Notes: a model not told the origin generated them from the letters alone. A stretch of 64,000 nucleotides of DNA from Sphingobacteriia bacterium 28-36-52 (GCA_002281575.1 NCGN01000011.1:115309-179308), one strand, 5' to 3'. Numbered from the stretch's first letter, positions 8,846 to 18,360 are shown. Numbers and translations are program-made.

Positions 8846-10108
8846 ATGAACATTCTACTGAAGCAGGTGCTGATTAACGACCCCCACTCCCCTCACAACG
8901 GACAAGTACTGGATCTATTAATTGAGAACAACCTCATCAAGCAAATAGGCACAAATTTATCGCATGAAAATGCAACAGTAATTCACCAAGAAGGGCTACA
9001 AGTATCTGCTGGCTGGGTAGATTGTTTTGCGCATTTTGGTGACCCTGGTTTTGAATTCAATGAAAGCTTTTCATCGGGTGCAGCGGCTGCTGCTGCAGGC
9101 GGATTTACCAGGGTGTTTACTTTACCCAATACCAAACCTGTTACCGATAACAAATCTTTAGTAGAATATGCTGCTGGTCAGTCTAAACACTTACCTGTTC
9201 ATATTCATCCATTGGGTGCTATTACACAAAAAACGGAGGGAAAGGAATTAGCCGAAATGTATGATATGCGCAACAGCGGTGCCATTGCATTTTCGGATGG
9301 ATTGTTGCCAGTTCAATCGGCTGGCTTGTTTGTAAAAGCTTTACAATATGTGAAAGCATTTGATGGAGTATTGATTCAATTGCCGATCGACAGAAGTATT
9401 GGTAGTGCAGGCTTAATGAACGAGGGCGTTGTTTCTACTCAGTTGGGCTTGCCTGGTTTGCCTTCTATTGCAGAAATCAGCATTTTAAAAAGAGACCTTG
9501 ATTTATTAAAATACAGTGGTTCAAAAATTCATTTCACTGGTATTACCACCAAGGAATCTTTAGACTTAATTGCAACAGCAAAAGCAGCTGGATTAAACGT
9601 GACTTGCAGTGTTACCCCCTATCATTTATTCTTTTGCGACGAAGACTTGCAAGACTATAATACCTACTTAAAAGTTAACCCCCCACTAAGAACAAGGGCC
9701 GATATGATGGCTTTGCGCGAAGGTGTGGTTAATGGTACTGTTGATTGTATAGCATCACATCATTTTCCTCAAGATTGGGATCACAAGATTTGTGAATTTG
9801 AATATGCTTCTTTTGGCATGAATGCGTTAGAGAGTTCCTTTAGTGTAGTGAATCATTTAATGGGTAAACTCAGCAATGAACGCTTAGTTCAATTATTTTC
9901 TTTGAATGCCCGTAATATTTTTGGACTTCCTTCTACTCATATTGTTGAAAATGAAGTGGCAGAATTAACCATTTACCATCGCAATCAGGTAACGCAATTA
10001 ACAAAGGAAAATATCAAGAGTAAATCCTTTAACAATGCGTTTACCAATATTGAATTAACTGGTAGAGTGTATGCCACTATCAACAACGGTCAATTAACCA
10101 CTAACTAA
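8846..10108 (+). CDS. degenerate class I dihydroorotase homologue, probably non-catalytic
   Basis: The frame is open from 8780, but the first 22 residues overlap the tRNA-Pro promoter and do not look like the family, so the ATG at 8846 (MNILLKQ) is preferred, giving 420 residues. The protein follows class I dihydroorotase from end to end. However, the metal motif DxHxHxR reads DCFAHFGD, so the first histidine is Phe and the substrate-binding arginine is Gly. The catalytic aspartate region, normally ATDHAPH, reads ASHHFPQ. Known families include inactive dihydroorotase-like subunits that support aspartate transcarbamoylase. It heads a run of five close-packed genes for envelope sugars. Confidence 0.78.
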   Translation: MNILLKQVLINDPHSPHNGQVLDLLIENNLIKQIGTNLSHENATVIHQEGLQVSAGWVDCFAHFGDPGFEFNESFSSGAAAAAAGGFTRVFTLPNTKPVTDNKSLVEYAAGQSKHLPVHIHPLGAITQKTEGKELAEMYDMRNSGAIAFSDGLLPVQSAGLFVKALQYVKAFDGVLIQLPIDRSIGSAGLMNEGVVSTQLGLPGLPSIAEISILKRDLDLLKYSGSKIHFTGITTKESLDLIATAKAAGLNVTCSVTPYHLFFCDEDLQDYNTYLKVNPPLRTRADMMALREGVVNGTVDCIASHHFPQDWDHKICEFEYASFGMNALESSFSVVNHLMGKLSNERLVQLFSLNARNIFGLPSTHIVENEVAELTIYHRNQVTQLTKENIKSKSFNNAFTNIELTGRVYATINNGQLTTN

Positions 10109-10114
10109 AAAAAA

Positions 10115-10651
10115 ATGAAAGCAAATTTAATCAATGAAGGAGTTAAGTACGGTTTAATATGCGGATTAACCGCTGTTCTTCTAATGTATGGAAGCTGGGC
10201 CGTTGATATTACAACATTCACCAGTGTTATGTTTGCTACTACTTTTATCCCTTACATGATTATCATTTTATTGGTAGGCGGATTTGCTGTTAGAAAACAA
10301 AACGGCGGATACCTTAATTTTCAAGAGGGGCTAAAATTTAACTTCCTTGCGTATGCAGTTGCTGCAGTAATTATTGCGATTGCAACTTACGTATTGTACA
10401 ATTTAATTGATGAAACCTTAACAGAGAAATCGGCTCAAATTGGTTTAGAAAAAACCAGAGCAATGATGGAAAAATTTGGTGCATCTGAGGAAGATATTGA
10501 AAAAACAATGGCTTCTTCTGCTGAAAGCATGAAGAAGACCGGATTAAAGGAAATCTTGATGGGCACTGGTTTAGGACTTATTTGGGATTTTGTAAAATCA
10601 TTGTTGCTTACCTTAGTGATTCGTAAAGAAGAAAAATTTGAAGATCAATAA
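10115..10651 (+). CDS. DUF4199 family membrane protein
   Basis: The 178-residue protein has four predicted membrane helices: about residues 10-30, 36-58, 72-95 and 148-168. Between the third and fourth is a charged, probably helical loop rich in Glu and Lys. This pattern fits DUF4199, a Bacteroidota family of unknown function, often found beside a dihydroorotase-like gene and a family 2 glycosyltransferase, as here. The start lies six bases after the previous stop and the next gene begins six bases after its stop, so it is within an operon. No catalytic motif is seen. Confidence 0.82.
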   Translation: MKANLINEGVKYGLICGLTAVLLMYGSWAVDITTFTSVMFATTFIPYMIIILLVGGFAVRKQNGGYLNFQEGLKFNFLAYAVAAVIIAIATYVLYNLIDETLTEKSAQIGLEKTRAMMEKFGASEEDIEKTMASSAESMKKTGLKEILMGTGLGLIWDFVKSLLLTLVIRKEEKFEDQ

Positions 10652-10657
10652 TATTGC

Positions 10658-11608
10658 ATGAATTTATCTATAGTAGTACCCTTATATAACGAAGAAGAAT
10701 CATTACCAGAACTGTGTAGCTGGATTAAATCGGTTGTTGATCAACACGGATATTCCTATGAGGTATTACTAATAGACGATGGAAGCCGCGACGATAGTTG
10801 GAAAGTGATTCAAACTATTGCAGTTGCAAATCCTAATATTAAAGGGATTAAATTTCAAAGAAACTACGGAAAGTCTGCTGCATTAAACGAAGGATTTAAA
10901 GCAGCTCAAGGTGATGTAGTGATTACCATGGATGCAGACATGCAAGATTCTCCAGATGAGATTCCTGCATTGTACCAAATGATCATTAATGATGGTTATG
11001 ATATGGTGAGCGGATGGAAGAAGAAACGCTATGACAATACACTTACAAAAAATATTCCTTCTAAATTATTCAATGCAGTAGCTAGAAAAAGTTCAGGTAT
11101 CAAATTACACGATTTCAATTGCGGTTTAAAAGCTTACAAGAAAAAAGTGGTTAAATGCATTGAAGTATTTGGTGAAATGCACCGCTATATTCCTGTATTG
11201 GCCAAATGGAGCGGTTTCAGAAAAATTGGGGAGAAAATAGTAGAACATAGACCTAGAAAATACGGAACTACTAAGTTTGGTTGGGACCGATTCATTAATG
11301 GCTTCTTAGACTTGGGAACCATTATGTTCTTAGGTAAGTTTGGAAAGAAACCGATGCAATTTTTTGGCCTATATGGCACATTGTCATTCCTAATTGGTTT
11401 ATTAACCAGCGGCTATTTAATGATTGCAAAAATATTGAATCCCGAAGTGGGCATCACCAATAAGCCTGCATTTTATATAGCATTAGCCGTGATGATTATT
11501 GGTATGCAATTATTTTTAACAGGATTTGTGGCTGAATTAGTAGCTAGAAATGCATCTGAAAGAAATGTCTATTTAATAGAAGAGAAATTAGGATTGGAAG
11601 AAGCTTAA
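10658..11608 (+). CDS. family 2 glycosyltransferase, DPM/GtrB type, membrane anchored
   Basis: The 316-residue protein begins with a GT-A domain: IVVPLYNEEESL (residues 5-16), LLIDDGSRDDS (37-47) and the metal-binding DADMQD at 92-97. Two C-terminal membrane helices follow at about 235-258 and 270-295. This architecture matches dolichol- or undecaprenyl-phosphate sugar transferases, which load a sugar from a nucleotide donor onto a lipid phosphate on the cytoplasmic side of the inner membrane. It is followed after nine bases by a second glycosyltransferase and by heptose genes, so it probably serves surface glycan synthesis. The sugar is not readable. Confidence 0.86.
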   Translation: MNLSIVVPLYNEEESLPELCSWIKSVVDQHGYSYEVLLIDDGSRDDSWKVIQTIAVANPNIKGIKFQRNYGKSAALNEGFKAAQGDVVITMDADMQDSPDEIPALYQMIINDGYDMVSGWKKKRYDNTLTKNIPSKLFNAVARKSSGIKLHDFNCGLKAYKKKVVKCIEVFGEMHRYIPVLAKWSGFRKIGEKIVEHRPRKYGTTKFGWDRFINGFLDLGTIMFLGKFGKKPMQFFGLYGTLSFLIGLLTSGYLMIAKILNPEVGITNKPAFYIALAVMIIGMQLFLTGFVAELVARNASERNVYLIEEKLGLEEA

Positions 11609-11617
11609 TTATTTAGC

Positions 11618-12760
11618 ATGGAAAAAGAGCTGATCTTAATTGGAACCACTTGGCCTTTTAGAAGTGGTGGTATTGCTTCTTTTAATGAAAGATTGGCCAG
11701 ACAATTTCAACAACAAGGTTTTAAAGTAACTATTTACACTTTCTCTCTACAGTATCCATCATTTTTATTTCCTGGCAAATCACAGTATAGTAAAGAGCCA
11801 GCCCCTACCGATTTGACCATTCATGTGCGCATCAATTCAATCAATCCATTAAACTGGATTTGGATGGGATTTAAAATAGCACAATTAAAAGCACCCCTTA
11901 TATTGGTTCGCTTTTGGCTTCCATTTATGGGACCTTGCTTGGGTACTATTTTACGAATCATCAAATGGAATGGAGTGTCTAAAGTGGTTTGTATTGCAGA
12001 CAATATAATTCCGCACGAAAAAAGATTCGGAGATTATTGGTTTACCAAATATTTTATTGGTGCAGTTGATAGCTTCATTACTATGAGTAAAAAAGTACAC
12101 CATGACTTAAGAAGCTTCACTCAAAAAAAAGCCATTACATGCTCACATCCTTTGTACGATAGCTTTGGGAACATCATGCCAAAAGAAGCCGCTAGAAAGC
12201 ATTTGGGGCTGCCAGCTGATGAAAATATCATTTTGTTTTTTGGATTTATTAGAAAATACAAAGGCTTAGACTTATTACTAGAAGCCATGAAAATAGTAGC
12301 TTCAAAAAATGAAGCAAGCAATAAAGCTCCTATTAAACTCTTAATTGCCGGTGAATTTTATGAAGGGGAAGAAACATACAAAGCCTTAATTGATTCATTA
12401 GGCATTCAGCACTTAATTTATTCCTACACCGAGTTTATACCACAGGACCAAGTGCAGTATTATTTAAATGCATGTGATTTTGTAATTCAACCTTATAGAA
12501 ATGCCACCCAAAGTGGTGTTACCCCCTTGGCCTATCATTTTGAGAAGCCCATGTTGGTAACCAATGTAGGTGCATTGCCTGATATGATTGAAGCAGACCA
12601 AAGTGGATTGGTAGCCAACCCCACACCAGAAAGCATTGCAGACCAAATTGAACAATTATATTTGTTAGGTGAGGATTATTTTTTACCCCACCTTCGTAGA
12701 GAAAAGAAGAAATATCAATGGGATCAATTGGCCAATGCCATCATTGATCTTGGAAAATAA
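11618..12760 (+). CDS. family 4-type (GT-B) glycosyltransferase
   Basis: The 380-residue protein has the two Rossmann-like halves of GT-B enzymes. The N-terminal half starts LIGTTWPFRSGGIASF, a nucleotide-sugar acceptor loop. The C-terminal half has IILFFGFIRKYKGLD and LLIAGEF, and then the family 4 signature region with TQSGVTPLAYHFEKPMLVT, where the GT4 Glu-x7-Glu motif is only partly kept. It probably adds a sugar to a lipid-linked glycan or lipopolysaccharide core in the cytoplasm. The gene is nine bases after the family 2 enzyme and ten before gmhA, in one operon. Donor and acceptor are unknown. Confidence 0.83.
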   Translation: MEKELILIGTTWPFRSGGIASFNERLARQFQQQGFKVTIYTFSLQYPSFLFPGKSQYSKEPAPTDLTIHVRINSINPLNWIWMGFKIAQLKAPLILVRFWLPFMGPCLGTILRIIKWNGVSKVVCIADNIIPHEKRFGDYWFTKYFIGAVDSFITMSKKVHHDLRSFTQKKAITCSHPLYDSFGNIMPKEAARKHLGLPADENIILFFGFIRKYKGLDLLLEAMKIVASKNEASNKAPIKLLIAGEFYEGEETYKALIDSLGIQHLIYSYTEFIPQDQVQYYLNACDFVIQPYRNATQSGVTPLAYHFEKPMLVTNVGALPDMIEADQSGLVANPTPESIADQIEQLYLLGEDYFLPHLRREKKKYQWDQLANAIIDLGK

Positions 12761-12770
12761 ATAACCGATT

Positions 12771-13346
12771 ATGACGAATCAAATCCGGTCGATTATACAA
12801 GAGTCCATTCAGGTAAAACAAGATTTACTCAACAACCCCATCATTCTAGAACAGTTGGAGCTGATAGTAGAAGCTGTTACACTTGCTTTTAAAAATGGGC
12901 ATAAAGTACAATTTTGTGGCAATGGGGGGAGCGCAGCCGATGCGCAACATTTAGCTGCTGAATTCTCTGGTAGGTTCTATAAAAACAGACAAGCATTGCC
13001 TTCTGATGCACTGCATTGCAATAGTTCTTATTTAACAGCAGTAGCCAATGATTATGGTTATGATGAAGTGTACAGCAGATTAGTAGAGGGCACCATGCAA
13101 GCAGGTGACATTTTAATAGGTTTGAGTACATCGGGCAATTCGCCCAATATTGTAAAAGCATTTGAAACAGCAAAAGCCAAGAATATTGCTACCATTGGAT
13201 TTACAGGGAACAACGGAGGAAAATTAAGTGCGCTTTCTCAATACTTATTAAATGTACCTTCTACTAATACTCCACGTATTCAAGAGAGCCATATTATGTT
13301 GGGCCATATTATTTGTGAACTGGTAGAAGCCAATTTATTTCCATAG
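12771..13346 (+). CDS. gmhA: sedoheptulose 7-phosphate isomerase (SIS domain)
   Basis: The 191-residue protein is a full-length GmhA, converting sedoheptulose 7-phosphate to D-glycero-D-manno-heptose 7-phosphate, the first step to ADP- or GDP-heptose. The SIS domain has FCGNGGSAADAQH (residues 48-60) and GLSTSGNSPN near 116-125. The zinc ligands match E. coli GmhA with a one-residue offset: His60, Glu64, Gln171 and His179. The gene is followed by gmhB with one base between stop and start, which supports a heptose pathway. Confidence 0.93.
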   Translation: MTNQIRSIIQESIQVKQDLLNNPIILEQLELIVEAVTLAFKNGHKVQFCGNGGSAADAQHLAAEFSGRFYKNRQALPSDALHCNSSYLTAVANDYGYDEVYSRLVEGTMQAGDILIGLSTSGNSPNIVKAFETAKAKNIATIGFTGNNGGKLSALSQYLLNVPSTNTPRIQESHIMLGHIICELVEANLFP

Positions 13347-13347
13347 T

Positions 13348-13911
13348 ATGTTTTCATTAAATCAGATTGATACCAGTTGGACCCTTTTTTTAGACAGAGA
13401 CGGTGTACTGAATTACGAAAAAAAAGAAGACTATATCCGCAATTGGGGAGAGTTCCATTTTTACCAAGGAGTTCCTGCTGCAATTGCATCATTGAATCCA
13501 TTATTCGGCCGTATAGTTATTGCCACTAATCAAAAAGGAATTGGCAAGAAATTAATGACTGCTGAAGATTTACAGAATATTCACGCCCCCATGTTGCAAG
13601 CCATAACAAATGTCGGGGGCAAAATTGATCAAATTTATTATTGCCCAGATTTGGCTGACGATTCTCCTAATCGTAAACCCCAGCCGGGTATGGCTTTCAT
13701 GGCCAAAGCCGATTTTCCAGAAATTGATTTGGCCAAATCTATCATGGTAGGAAATAGAATGAGTGATATGAAATTTGGCAGAAATGCCGGTATGCATACC
13801 GTGTTCTTAGCAACCACTCATCCAGATGCGCCTTTTCCAGACCCTTTTATTGATTTACGATTTAACCACTTGGTAGATTTTGCAGCAGCTTGCAATCATG
13901 CAAAAAAATGA
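13348..13911 (+). CDS. gmhB: HAD-IIIA phosphatase, GmhB-like (heptose 1,7-bisphosphate 7-phosphatase)
   Basis: The 187-residue protein is a HAD-family phosphatase with the nucleophile motif FLDRDGVLN (Asp16 and Asp18), RKPQPGM in the middle and a final VGNRMSDMKFG acidic motif. Position next to gmhA points to removal of the 7-phosphate from heptose bisphosphate. Typical GmhB proteins hold a zinc ion through a Cys/His loop before RKP; here that stretch (YYCPDLADDSPN) has one cysteine and no matching histidines, so the zinc site seems lost. It may therefore belong to a metal-loop-less subgroup or act on a related substrate. Confidence 0.82.
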   Translation: MFSLNQIDTSWTLFLDRDGVLNYEKKEDYIRNWGEFHFYQGVPAAIASLNPLFGRIVIATNQKGIGKKLMTAEDLQNIHAPMLQAITNVGGKIDQIYYCPDLADDSPNRKPQPGMAFMAKADFPEIDLAKSIMVGNRMSDMKFGRNAGMHTVFLATTHPDAPFPDPFIDLRFNHLVDFAAACNHAKK

Positions 13912-13962
13912 TAAAATTGTAGAAAGCAGTTCGTGTAGGTTTATTTACTTGTAATTTGCTGT

Positions 13963-14829
13963 ATGTTTTCGCGCAAATTTTTTTTAACTCTATTAGTGGC
14001 TTTGTTATTCTGCAAAACCAATTCCTTGTATTCCCAAACGCCTGCCAATAAAAGCATATTAGCCGAAGTCGAAAAAGTATTGGCTGCTTCTGCATTTGAC
14101 ATATTAAATGCGGAAGACACCGAAGACCGATTAAGAGCCGATAGTTTTTTCACCAGACAATTGGTACAAGCATTAAGAACACCCTATTCCTTTCATTATG
14201 GGTTTGATTCTTTAAAAACCATTTCAAGATTGTACGCACCGGATAGCAGTTTCAGAATCATTACTTGGCAATTGATGAAAGACTATAGCTACTATCGTTA
14301 TAAAGGGGCCATACAAATGAATACCAAGGATGGCTCGTTAAAATTAATTCCATTATACGACGGTGCAGATTTTACAGAGAATCCTTATGACTCCATTAGA
14401 ACGAACCAAAACTGGATAGGCGCGGTATATTATAATATTATTCAAAAAGAATACAACAATAAGAAATACTATACCCTTTTAGGCTATGACGAAAACGACG
14501 CAAGAAGCACCAAAAAATGGATAGAAGTATTGCATTTTGATGTGGAAGGCAAACCTTTATTTGGTGGAAAATTTTTCAATTATCCCAACGATATTAATAA
14601 GCCTAAACAACCTGTTAGCCGGTTCTGCTTAGAATTTAAAAAGCAAGCCAATGCCAAATTGAATTACGATGTGAAATTAGACCGCATCGTATTCGTAAAA
14701 CTAATCAGTGAGTCTAATGAACCCAATAAAAAGCATACACTAGTACCTTATGGCACTGTTGAAGGCTTTAAATGGGAGTATGGACGCTGGGTTTATATTC
14801 CAGAATATGAAGCAGTTGAGCCCGAATAA
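13963..14829 (+). CDS. secreted protein of unknown function
   Basis: The 288-residue protein starts with a signal peptide (MFSRKFF then a hydrophobic run; cleavage near residue 24 after SLYS or SQ). The mature part is rich in Tyr, Lys and Asp and beta-strand-like, with no motif I recognise. It looks like a family confined to Bacteroidota, but I cannot name it. It follows gmhB after 51 bases on the same strand and converges on lepA. The function is not inferred. Confidence 0.72.
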   Translation: MFSRKFFLTLLVALLFCKTNSLYSQTPANKSILAEVEKVLAASAFDILNAEDTEDRLRADSFFTRQLVQALRTPYSFHYGFDSLKTISRLYAPDSSFRIITWQLMKDYSYYRYKGAIQMNTKDGSLKLIPLYDGADFTENPYDSIRTNQNWIGAVYYNIIQKEYNNKKYYTLLGYDENDARSTKKWIEVLHFDVEGKPLFGGKFFNYPNDINKPKQPVSRFCLEFKKQANAKLNYDVKLDRIVFVKLISESNEPNKKHTLVPYGTVEGFKWEYGRWVYIPEYEAVEPE

Positions 14830-14870
14830 AGATTTACGGCAGGGTATAATAACCTACAACATTTTCATTA

Positions 14871-16655
14871 TTAATCCAGCTTCAATACCGCTAAGAAAGC
14901 TTCCTGAGGAATTTCTACGTTACCAATTTGGCGCATACGCTTCTTTCCTTCTTTTTGCTTTTCTAAAAGCTTTCTTTTACGGCTGATATCCCCACCATAA
15001 CATTTGGCAGTTACGTCTTTACGGATGGCACTGATATTCTCCCTAGCTACTACTTTTGCTCCAATAGCTGCTTGAATGGCAATTTGGAACTGTTGGCGAG
15101 GCAATAATTCTTTTAATTTCTCACATAATTTTCTTCCAAAATCAATGGCTCTTCCTCTATGAATTAATGCACTTAATGCGTCTACTTTTTCATTGTTCAA
15201 CAGGATATCCATTTTAACAATGTCTGCTTCTCGATGATCAATGGGGGTATAATCAAATGAAGCATATCCCCTAGTTGAACTCTTTAACTTATCATAGAAA
15301 TCAAATACAATCTCCGTTAAAGGCATTTCAAAAATTAATTCAACCCTTGTTGGAGTCAAATAGCTTTGATTCAATAAAATACCACGCTTGCCTAAGCAAA
15401 GGGTCATGATATTTCCAATATAATCGGGCAACGTAATGATTTGCGCTTTGATAAATGGTTCTTCAATGCGATCAATTTTTACTTGATCTGGCATTTCAAC
15501 TGGATTGTTTACCAGTATCTTTTCGCCTCTAGTGGTATATGCATTAAAACTTACGTTGGGTACCGTAGTGATAACCGTTTGATTGAACTCACGCTCTAAT
15601 CTTTCCTGAATAATTTCCATATGCAAAAGCCCTAAGAATCCACAACGGAATCCAAAGCCCAATGCCTGAGAGGTTTCTAATTCAAAAGTTAATGAAGCAT
15701 CATTCAATTGCAATTTGTCCATGCAATCCCTGAGTTCTTCAAACTCATCGGTGTTTACCGGGAAAATACCAGCAAATACCATGGGTTTTACTTCTTCAAA
15801 ACCATTGATCATTTCGCCAGGATTATTGGCCAATGTAAGGGTATCCCCTACTTTTACCTCTTTGGCATTTTTGATACCAGTGATAATATATCCAACGTCA
15901 CCTGCAATTACTTGATCTTTGGGCGTCATCGTGAATTTGAGCACGCCTACTTCGTCAGCAATATAATCTTTCCCTGTAGCAACAAATCTGATTTTATCAC
16001 CCTTTTTCAACGTACCATTCATTATTCTATAGTAAATAATGATCCCTCTGAAACTATTGTAAACACTATCAAAAATCAATGCTTGTAAAGGAGCATCCAC
16101 ACTTCCTGAAGGAGCAGGAATGCGTTCTACAATGGCTTGTAGAATTTCATCAATACCAATTCCAGACTTTCCACTAGCCAATAAAATATCTTCTTGCTTA
16201 CAGCCAATTAAATCAATAATCTGATCGGTTACTTCAGGAATTTTAGCTCCATCCATATCAATCTTATTAATCACTGGAATGATTTCTAAGTCGTTATCAA
16301 TAGCCAAGTATAAGTTACTGATTGTTTGTGCTTGAATTCCCTGAGAAGCATCTACCAATAACAAAGCGCCTTCACAAGCGGCCAAAGCTCGGCTCACTTC
16401 GTAACTAAAGTCTACGTGTCCTGGAGTATCTATCAAGTTGAGGGTATAAACTTCCCCTTTATGGGTATAGTTAATTTGTATGGCATGACTCTTAATGGTA
16501 ATACCCTTCTCCCGCTCTAAGTCCATATCGTCTAAGACCTGGTTCATCATATCCCTTTCACCAACCGATTTAGTATGTTCTAACAATCGATCGGCCAATG
16601 TGCTCTTACCGTGGTCAATATGTGCGATAATACAAAAGTTCCTAATATGCTTCAT
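14871..16655 (-). CDS. lepA: elongation factor 4 (LepA), back-translocating GTPase
   Basis: The 594-residue protein is full-length LepA. The G domain has AHIDHGKST (G1, residues 11-19), DTPGH (G3) and NKID (G4). EF-G-like domains II, III and V follow, and the LepA-specific C-terminal domain ends with [17 protein letters not shown]. It is a ribosome-associated GTPase that acts on stalled or mistranslocated ribosomes. A TATCTTTG box lies seven bases upstream of the ATG, so the message probably has almost no leader. Confidence 0.97.
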   Translation of the reverse strand: MKHIRNFCIIAHIDHGKSTLADRLLEHTKSVGERDMMNQVLDDMDLEREKGITIKSHAIQINYTHKGEVYTLNLIDTPGHVDFSYEVSRALAACEGALLLVDASQGIQAQTISNLYLAIDNDLEIIPVINKIDMDGAKIPEVTDQIIDLIGCKQEDILLASGKSGIGIDEILQAIVERIPAPSGSVDAPLQALIFDSVYNSFRGIIIYYRIMNGTLKKGDKIRFVATGKDYIADEVGVLKFTMTPKDQVIAGDVGYIITGIKNAKEVKVGDTLTLANNPGEMINGFEEVKPMVFAGIFPVNTDEFEELRDCMDKLQLNDASLTFELETSQALGFGFRCGFLGLLHMEIIQERLEREFNQTVITTVPNVSFNAYTTRGEKILVNNPVEMPDQVKIDRIEEPFIKAQIITLPDYIGNIMTLCLGKRGILLNQSYLTPTRVELIFEMPLTEIVFDFYDKLKSSTRGYASFDYTPIDHREADIVKMDILLNNEKVDALSALIHRGRAIDFGRKLCEKLKELLPRQQFQIAIQAAIGAKVVARENISAIRKDVTAKCYGGDISRKRKLLEKQKEGKKRMRQIGNVEIPQEAFLAVLKLD

Positions 16656-16662
16656 AAGGCTG

Positions 16663-16670
16663 CAAAGATA
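16663..16670 (-). promoter_or_regulatory. -7 promoter box of lepA (TATCTTTG)
   Basis: On the minus strand 16670-16663 reads TATCTTTG, an exact TAnnTTTG match, with seven bases between it and the lepA ATG. A weak -33 TTG lies at 16697-16695, 24 bases away. Confidence 0.55.
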
Positions 16671-16713
16671 GGTCTGAGAAGCTTAATTAAATGACAATTC
16701 AAGTACAAGTTGT

Positions 16714-16721
16714 TAATTTTG
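16714..16721 (+). promoter_or_regulatory. -7 promoter box of the Sua5 gene (TAATTTTG)
   Basis: TAATTTTG matches TAnnTTTG and ends three bases before the ATG at 16725. This spacing implies transcription starting at or next to the start codon and rules against the in-frame upstream start at 16710. No good -33 element is seen. Confidence 0.5.
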
Positions 16722-16724
16722 CTT

Positions 16725-17615
16725 ATGCAAACGGCCATTGGCACAGATATCAATATAGCTGCCGCTTTTTTAAAAGCTGGGGAACTAGTGGCCATACCCA
16801 CTGAAACTGTTTATGGATTGGCTGCAAATGCGCTGTCAGAAGCAAGTGTATCCAAAATTTACGCTGCCAAAAATAGACCTAGTTTTAACCCATTGATATT
16901 GCATATTGCAAATATTAATCAAATGCACCAATATGCATTTGTGGATGAAATTAGTTGGAAATTGGCTCAGCCCAATCAAGCACTTAGCTTGGCATTGTTA
17001 GCAGAAATTGATTTCCCGCTTGCAGCACCAAGCGCTAATCCTTCAGGTTATATTAGCCCTACTAATGCACAGCACGTAATGGATGGATTAAAAGGAAAAA
17101 TTGCTTACATATTAGATGGTGGTGATACTACTGTGGGATTAGAATCGACTATTTGCGAAGTGGCTGATGAGTCCATTATTTTACACAGAGCGGGCAGTAT
17201 TACTGCGGAACAATTGGCTGCAGTAAGTGGAATGAAAGTATTAGATGCTGCAGCTTATCATGCTCCAACTATTTCAGACCATCGCCCTGATTCCCCCGCT
17301 ACACCGGGTCAACTCAAAAGTCATTATGCACCGCATACTCCTTTATACATGGGCAATATTCCTGAACTCATTCAAGTACATGTAGGTAAAAAAATTGCAG
17401 TCATCAGTTTTCACACCTACTATGAAGGCGTTGATAATTTTATGTTGGCACCCGACCATCAATTGTCTACTGCAGCAAGTAAACTTTTTGCAACACTAAG
17501 AGCAATTGACAACAACCACTACGACATCATTCTATCTGAGCATTTTCCGAATGAAGGAATTGGCATTGCCATCAACGATAGAATCAGCAGAGCACAGTTT
17601 ATTTTAAAGCATTAA
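16725..17615 (+). CDS. Sua5/YwlC-type threonylcarbamoyl-AMP synthase with an apparent internal deletion
   Basis: The family makes threonylcarbamoyl-AMP from threonine, bicarbonate and ATP for t6A modification of tRNA. The YrdC-like domain starts normally (AIPTETVYGLAANA, KNRPSFNPL) and resumes with PLAAPSANPSGYISPT, and a Sua5 C-terminal domain follows with TPGQLKSHYAPHTP. Between them about 32 residues are missing. Where other members have the FWPGPLT strand, the VTAG loop and the VAxR strand, this protein goes straight from WKLAQ (to residue 82) to PNQALSLALL. The frame is kept and there is no stop. Start chosen at 16725 because the promoter box overlaps the alternative start. The last 17 bases overlap tpiA tail to tail. 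Confidence 0.85.
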   Translation: MQTAIGTDINIAAAFLKAGELVAIPTETVYGLAANALSEASVSKIYAAKNRPSFNPLILHIANINQMHQYAFVDEISWKLAQPNQALSLALLAEIDFPLAAPSANPSGYISPTNAQHVMDGLKGKIAYILDGGDTTVGLESTICEVADESIILHRAGSITAEQLAAVSGMKVLDAAAYHAPTISDHRPDSPATPGQLKSHYAPHTPLYMGNIPELIQVHVGKKIAVISFHTYYEGVDNFMLAPDHQLSTAASKLFATLRAIDNNHYDIILSEHFPNEGIGIAINDRISRAQFILKH

Positions 17616-18360
17616 TTATTGCTGCAAATTCATCTGCAATTAATGAAGCGCCCCCTACTAATCCACCGTCTACATCTGGTTGAGAAAACAACTCTACTGC
17701 ATTGTTTGCTTTTACACTTCCGCCATATAAAATAGAAATTTGGTCCGCTGTTTCTTTACCATAAACATGCGCTAGTTCGGCACGAATAAATGCATGCATT
17801 TCCTGTGCTTGATCACTACTAGCTGTTTTGCCTGTTCCTATTGCCCAGATTGGTTCGTAAGCAATCACTACATTGATCAATTGTGCAGAAGTTAAATGAA
17901 ATAAAGACTCTTTTAATTGAGCTGCTACATATGCATTCTGTGTACCTTCTTCTCTAATTTGCAATGGCTCTCCACAACAAAAAATGGGTGTGATTTGATT
18001 ACTTAAACAAATATCAATTTTGTCTGCTAAAAATTGGTTGCTTTCATTAAAATATTCTCTTCTTTCAGAGTGGCCTAAAACCACATATTGTACATCAATC
18101 GAGTTAAGCATCTCAACAGAAATTTCTCCTGTATAGGCTCCACTTTTTTTACTGTAACAGTTTTGTGCAGCTACAGCTACCCTATTCTTATTACCCAATT
18201 TTTCTTGTGCCATCATTAAATAAGGAGCTGGCACTGCAAATATGGCTAATTGATTTTCTTTTAACTCATGGGGTTTGCTCAATAAATCATCTATTAATTG
18301 GGCACCTTGTTGTACAGTCAAATTCATTTTCCAATTTGCTGCTGCTATTTGTTTTCTCAT
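17599..18360 (-). CDS. tpiA: triosephosphate isomerase
   Basis: The 253-residue protein is a complete TIM barrel that interconverts dihydroxyacetone phosphate and glyceraldehyde 3-phosphate. Catalytic residues are clear: Lys11 in ANWKMN, His97 in VVLGHSERREYF and Glu169 in IAYEPIWAIGTG. The phosphate-binding ILYGGSVK segment is near residue 215. Its start overlaps the stop of the alternative glmU gene by four bases (ATGA), so the two are translationally coupled. Confidence 0.97.
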   Translation of the reverse strand: MRKQIAAANWKMNLTVQQGAQLIDDLLSKPHELKENQLAIFAVPAPYLMMAQEKLGNKNRVAVAAQNCYSKKSGAYTGEISVEMLNSIDVQYVVLGHSERREYFNESNQFLADKIDICLSNQITPIFCCGEPLQIREEGTQNAYVAAQLKESLFHLTSAQLINVVIAYEPIWAIGTGKTASSDQAQEMHAFIRAELAHVYGKETADQISILYGGSVKANNAVELFSQPDVDGGLVGGASLIADEFAAIINALK

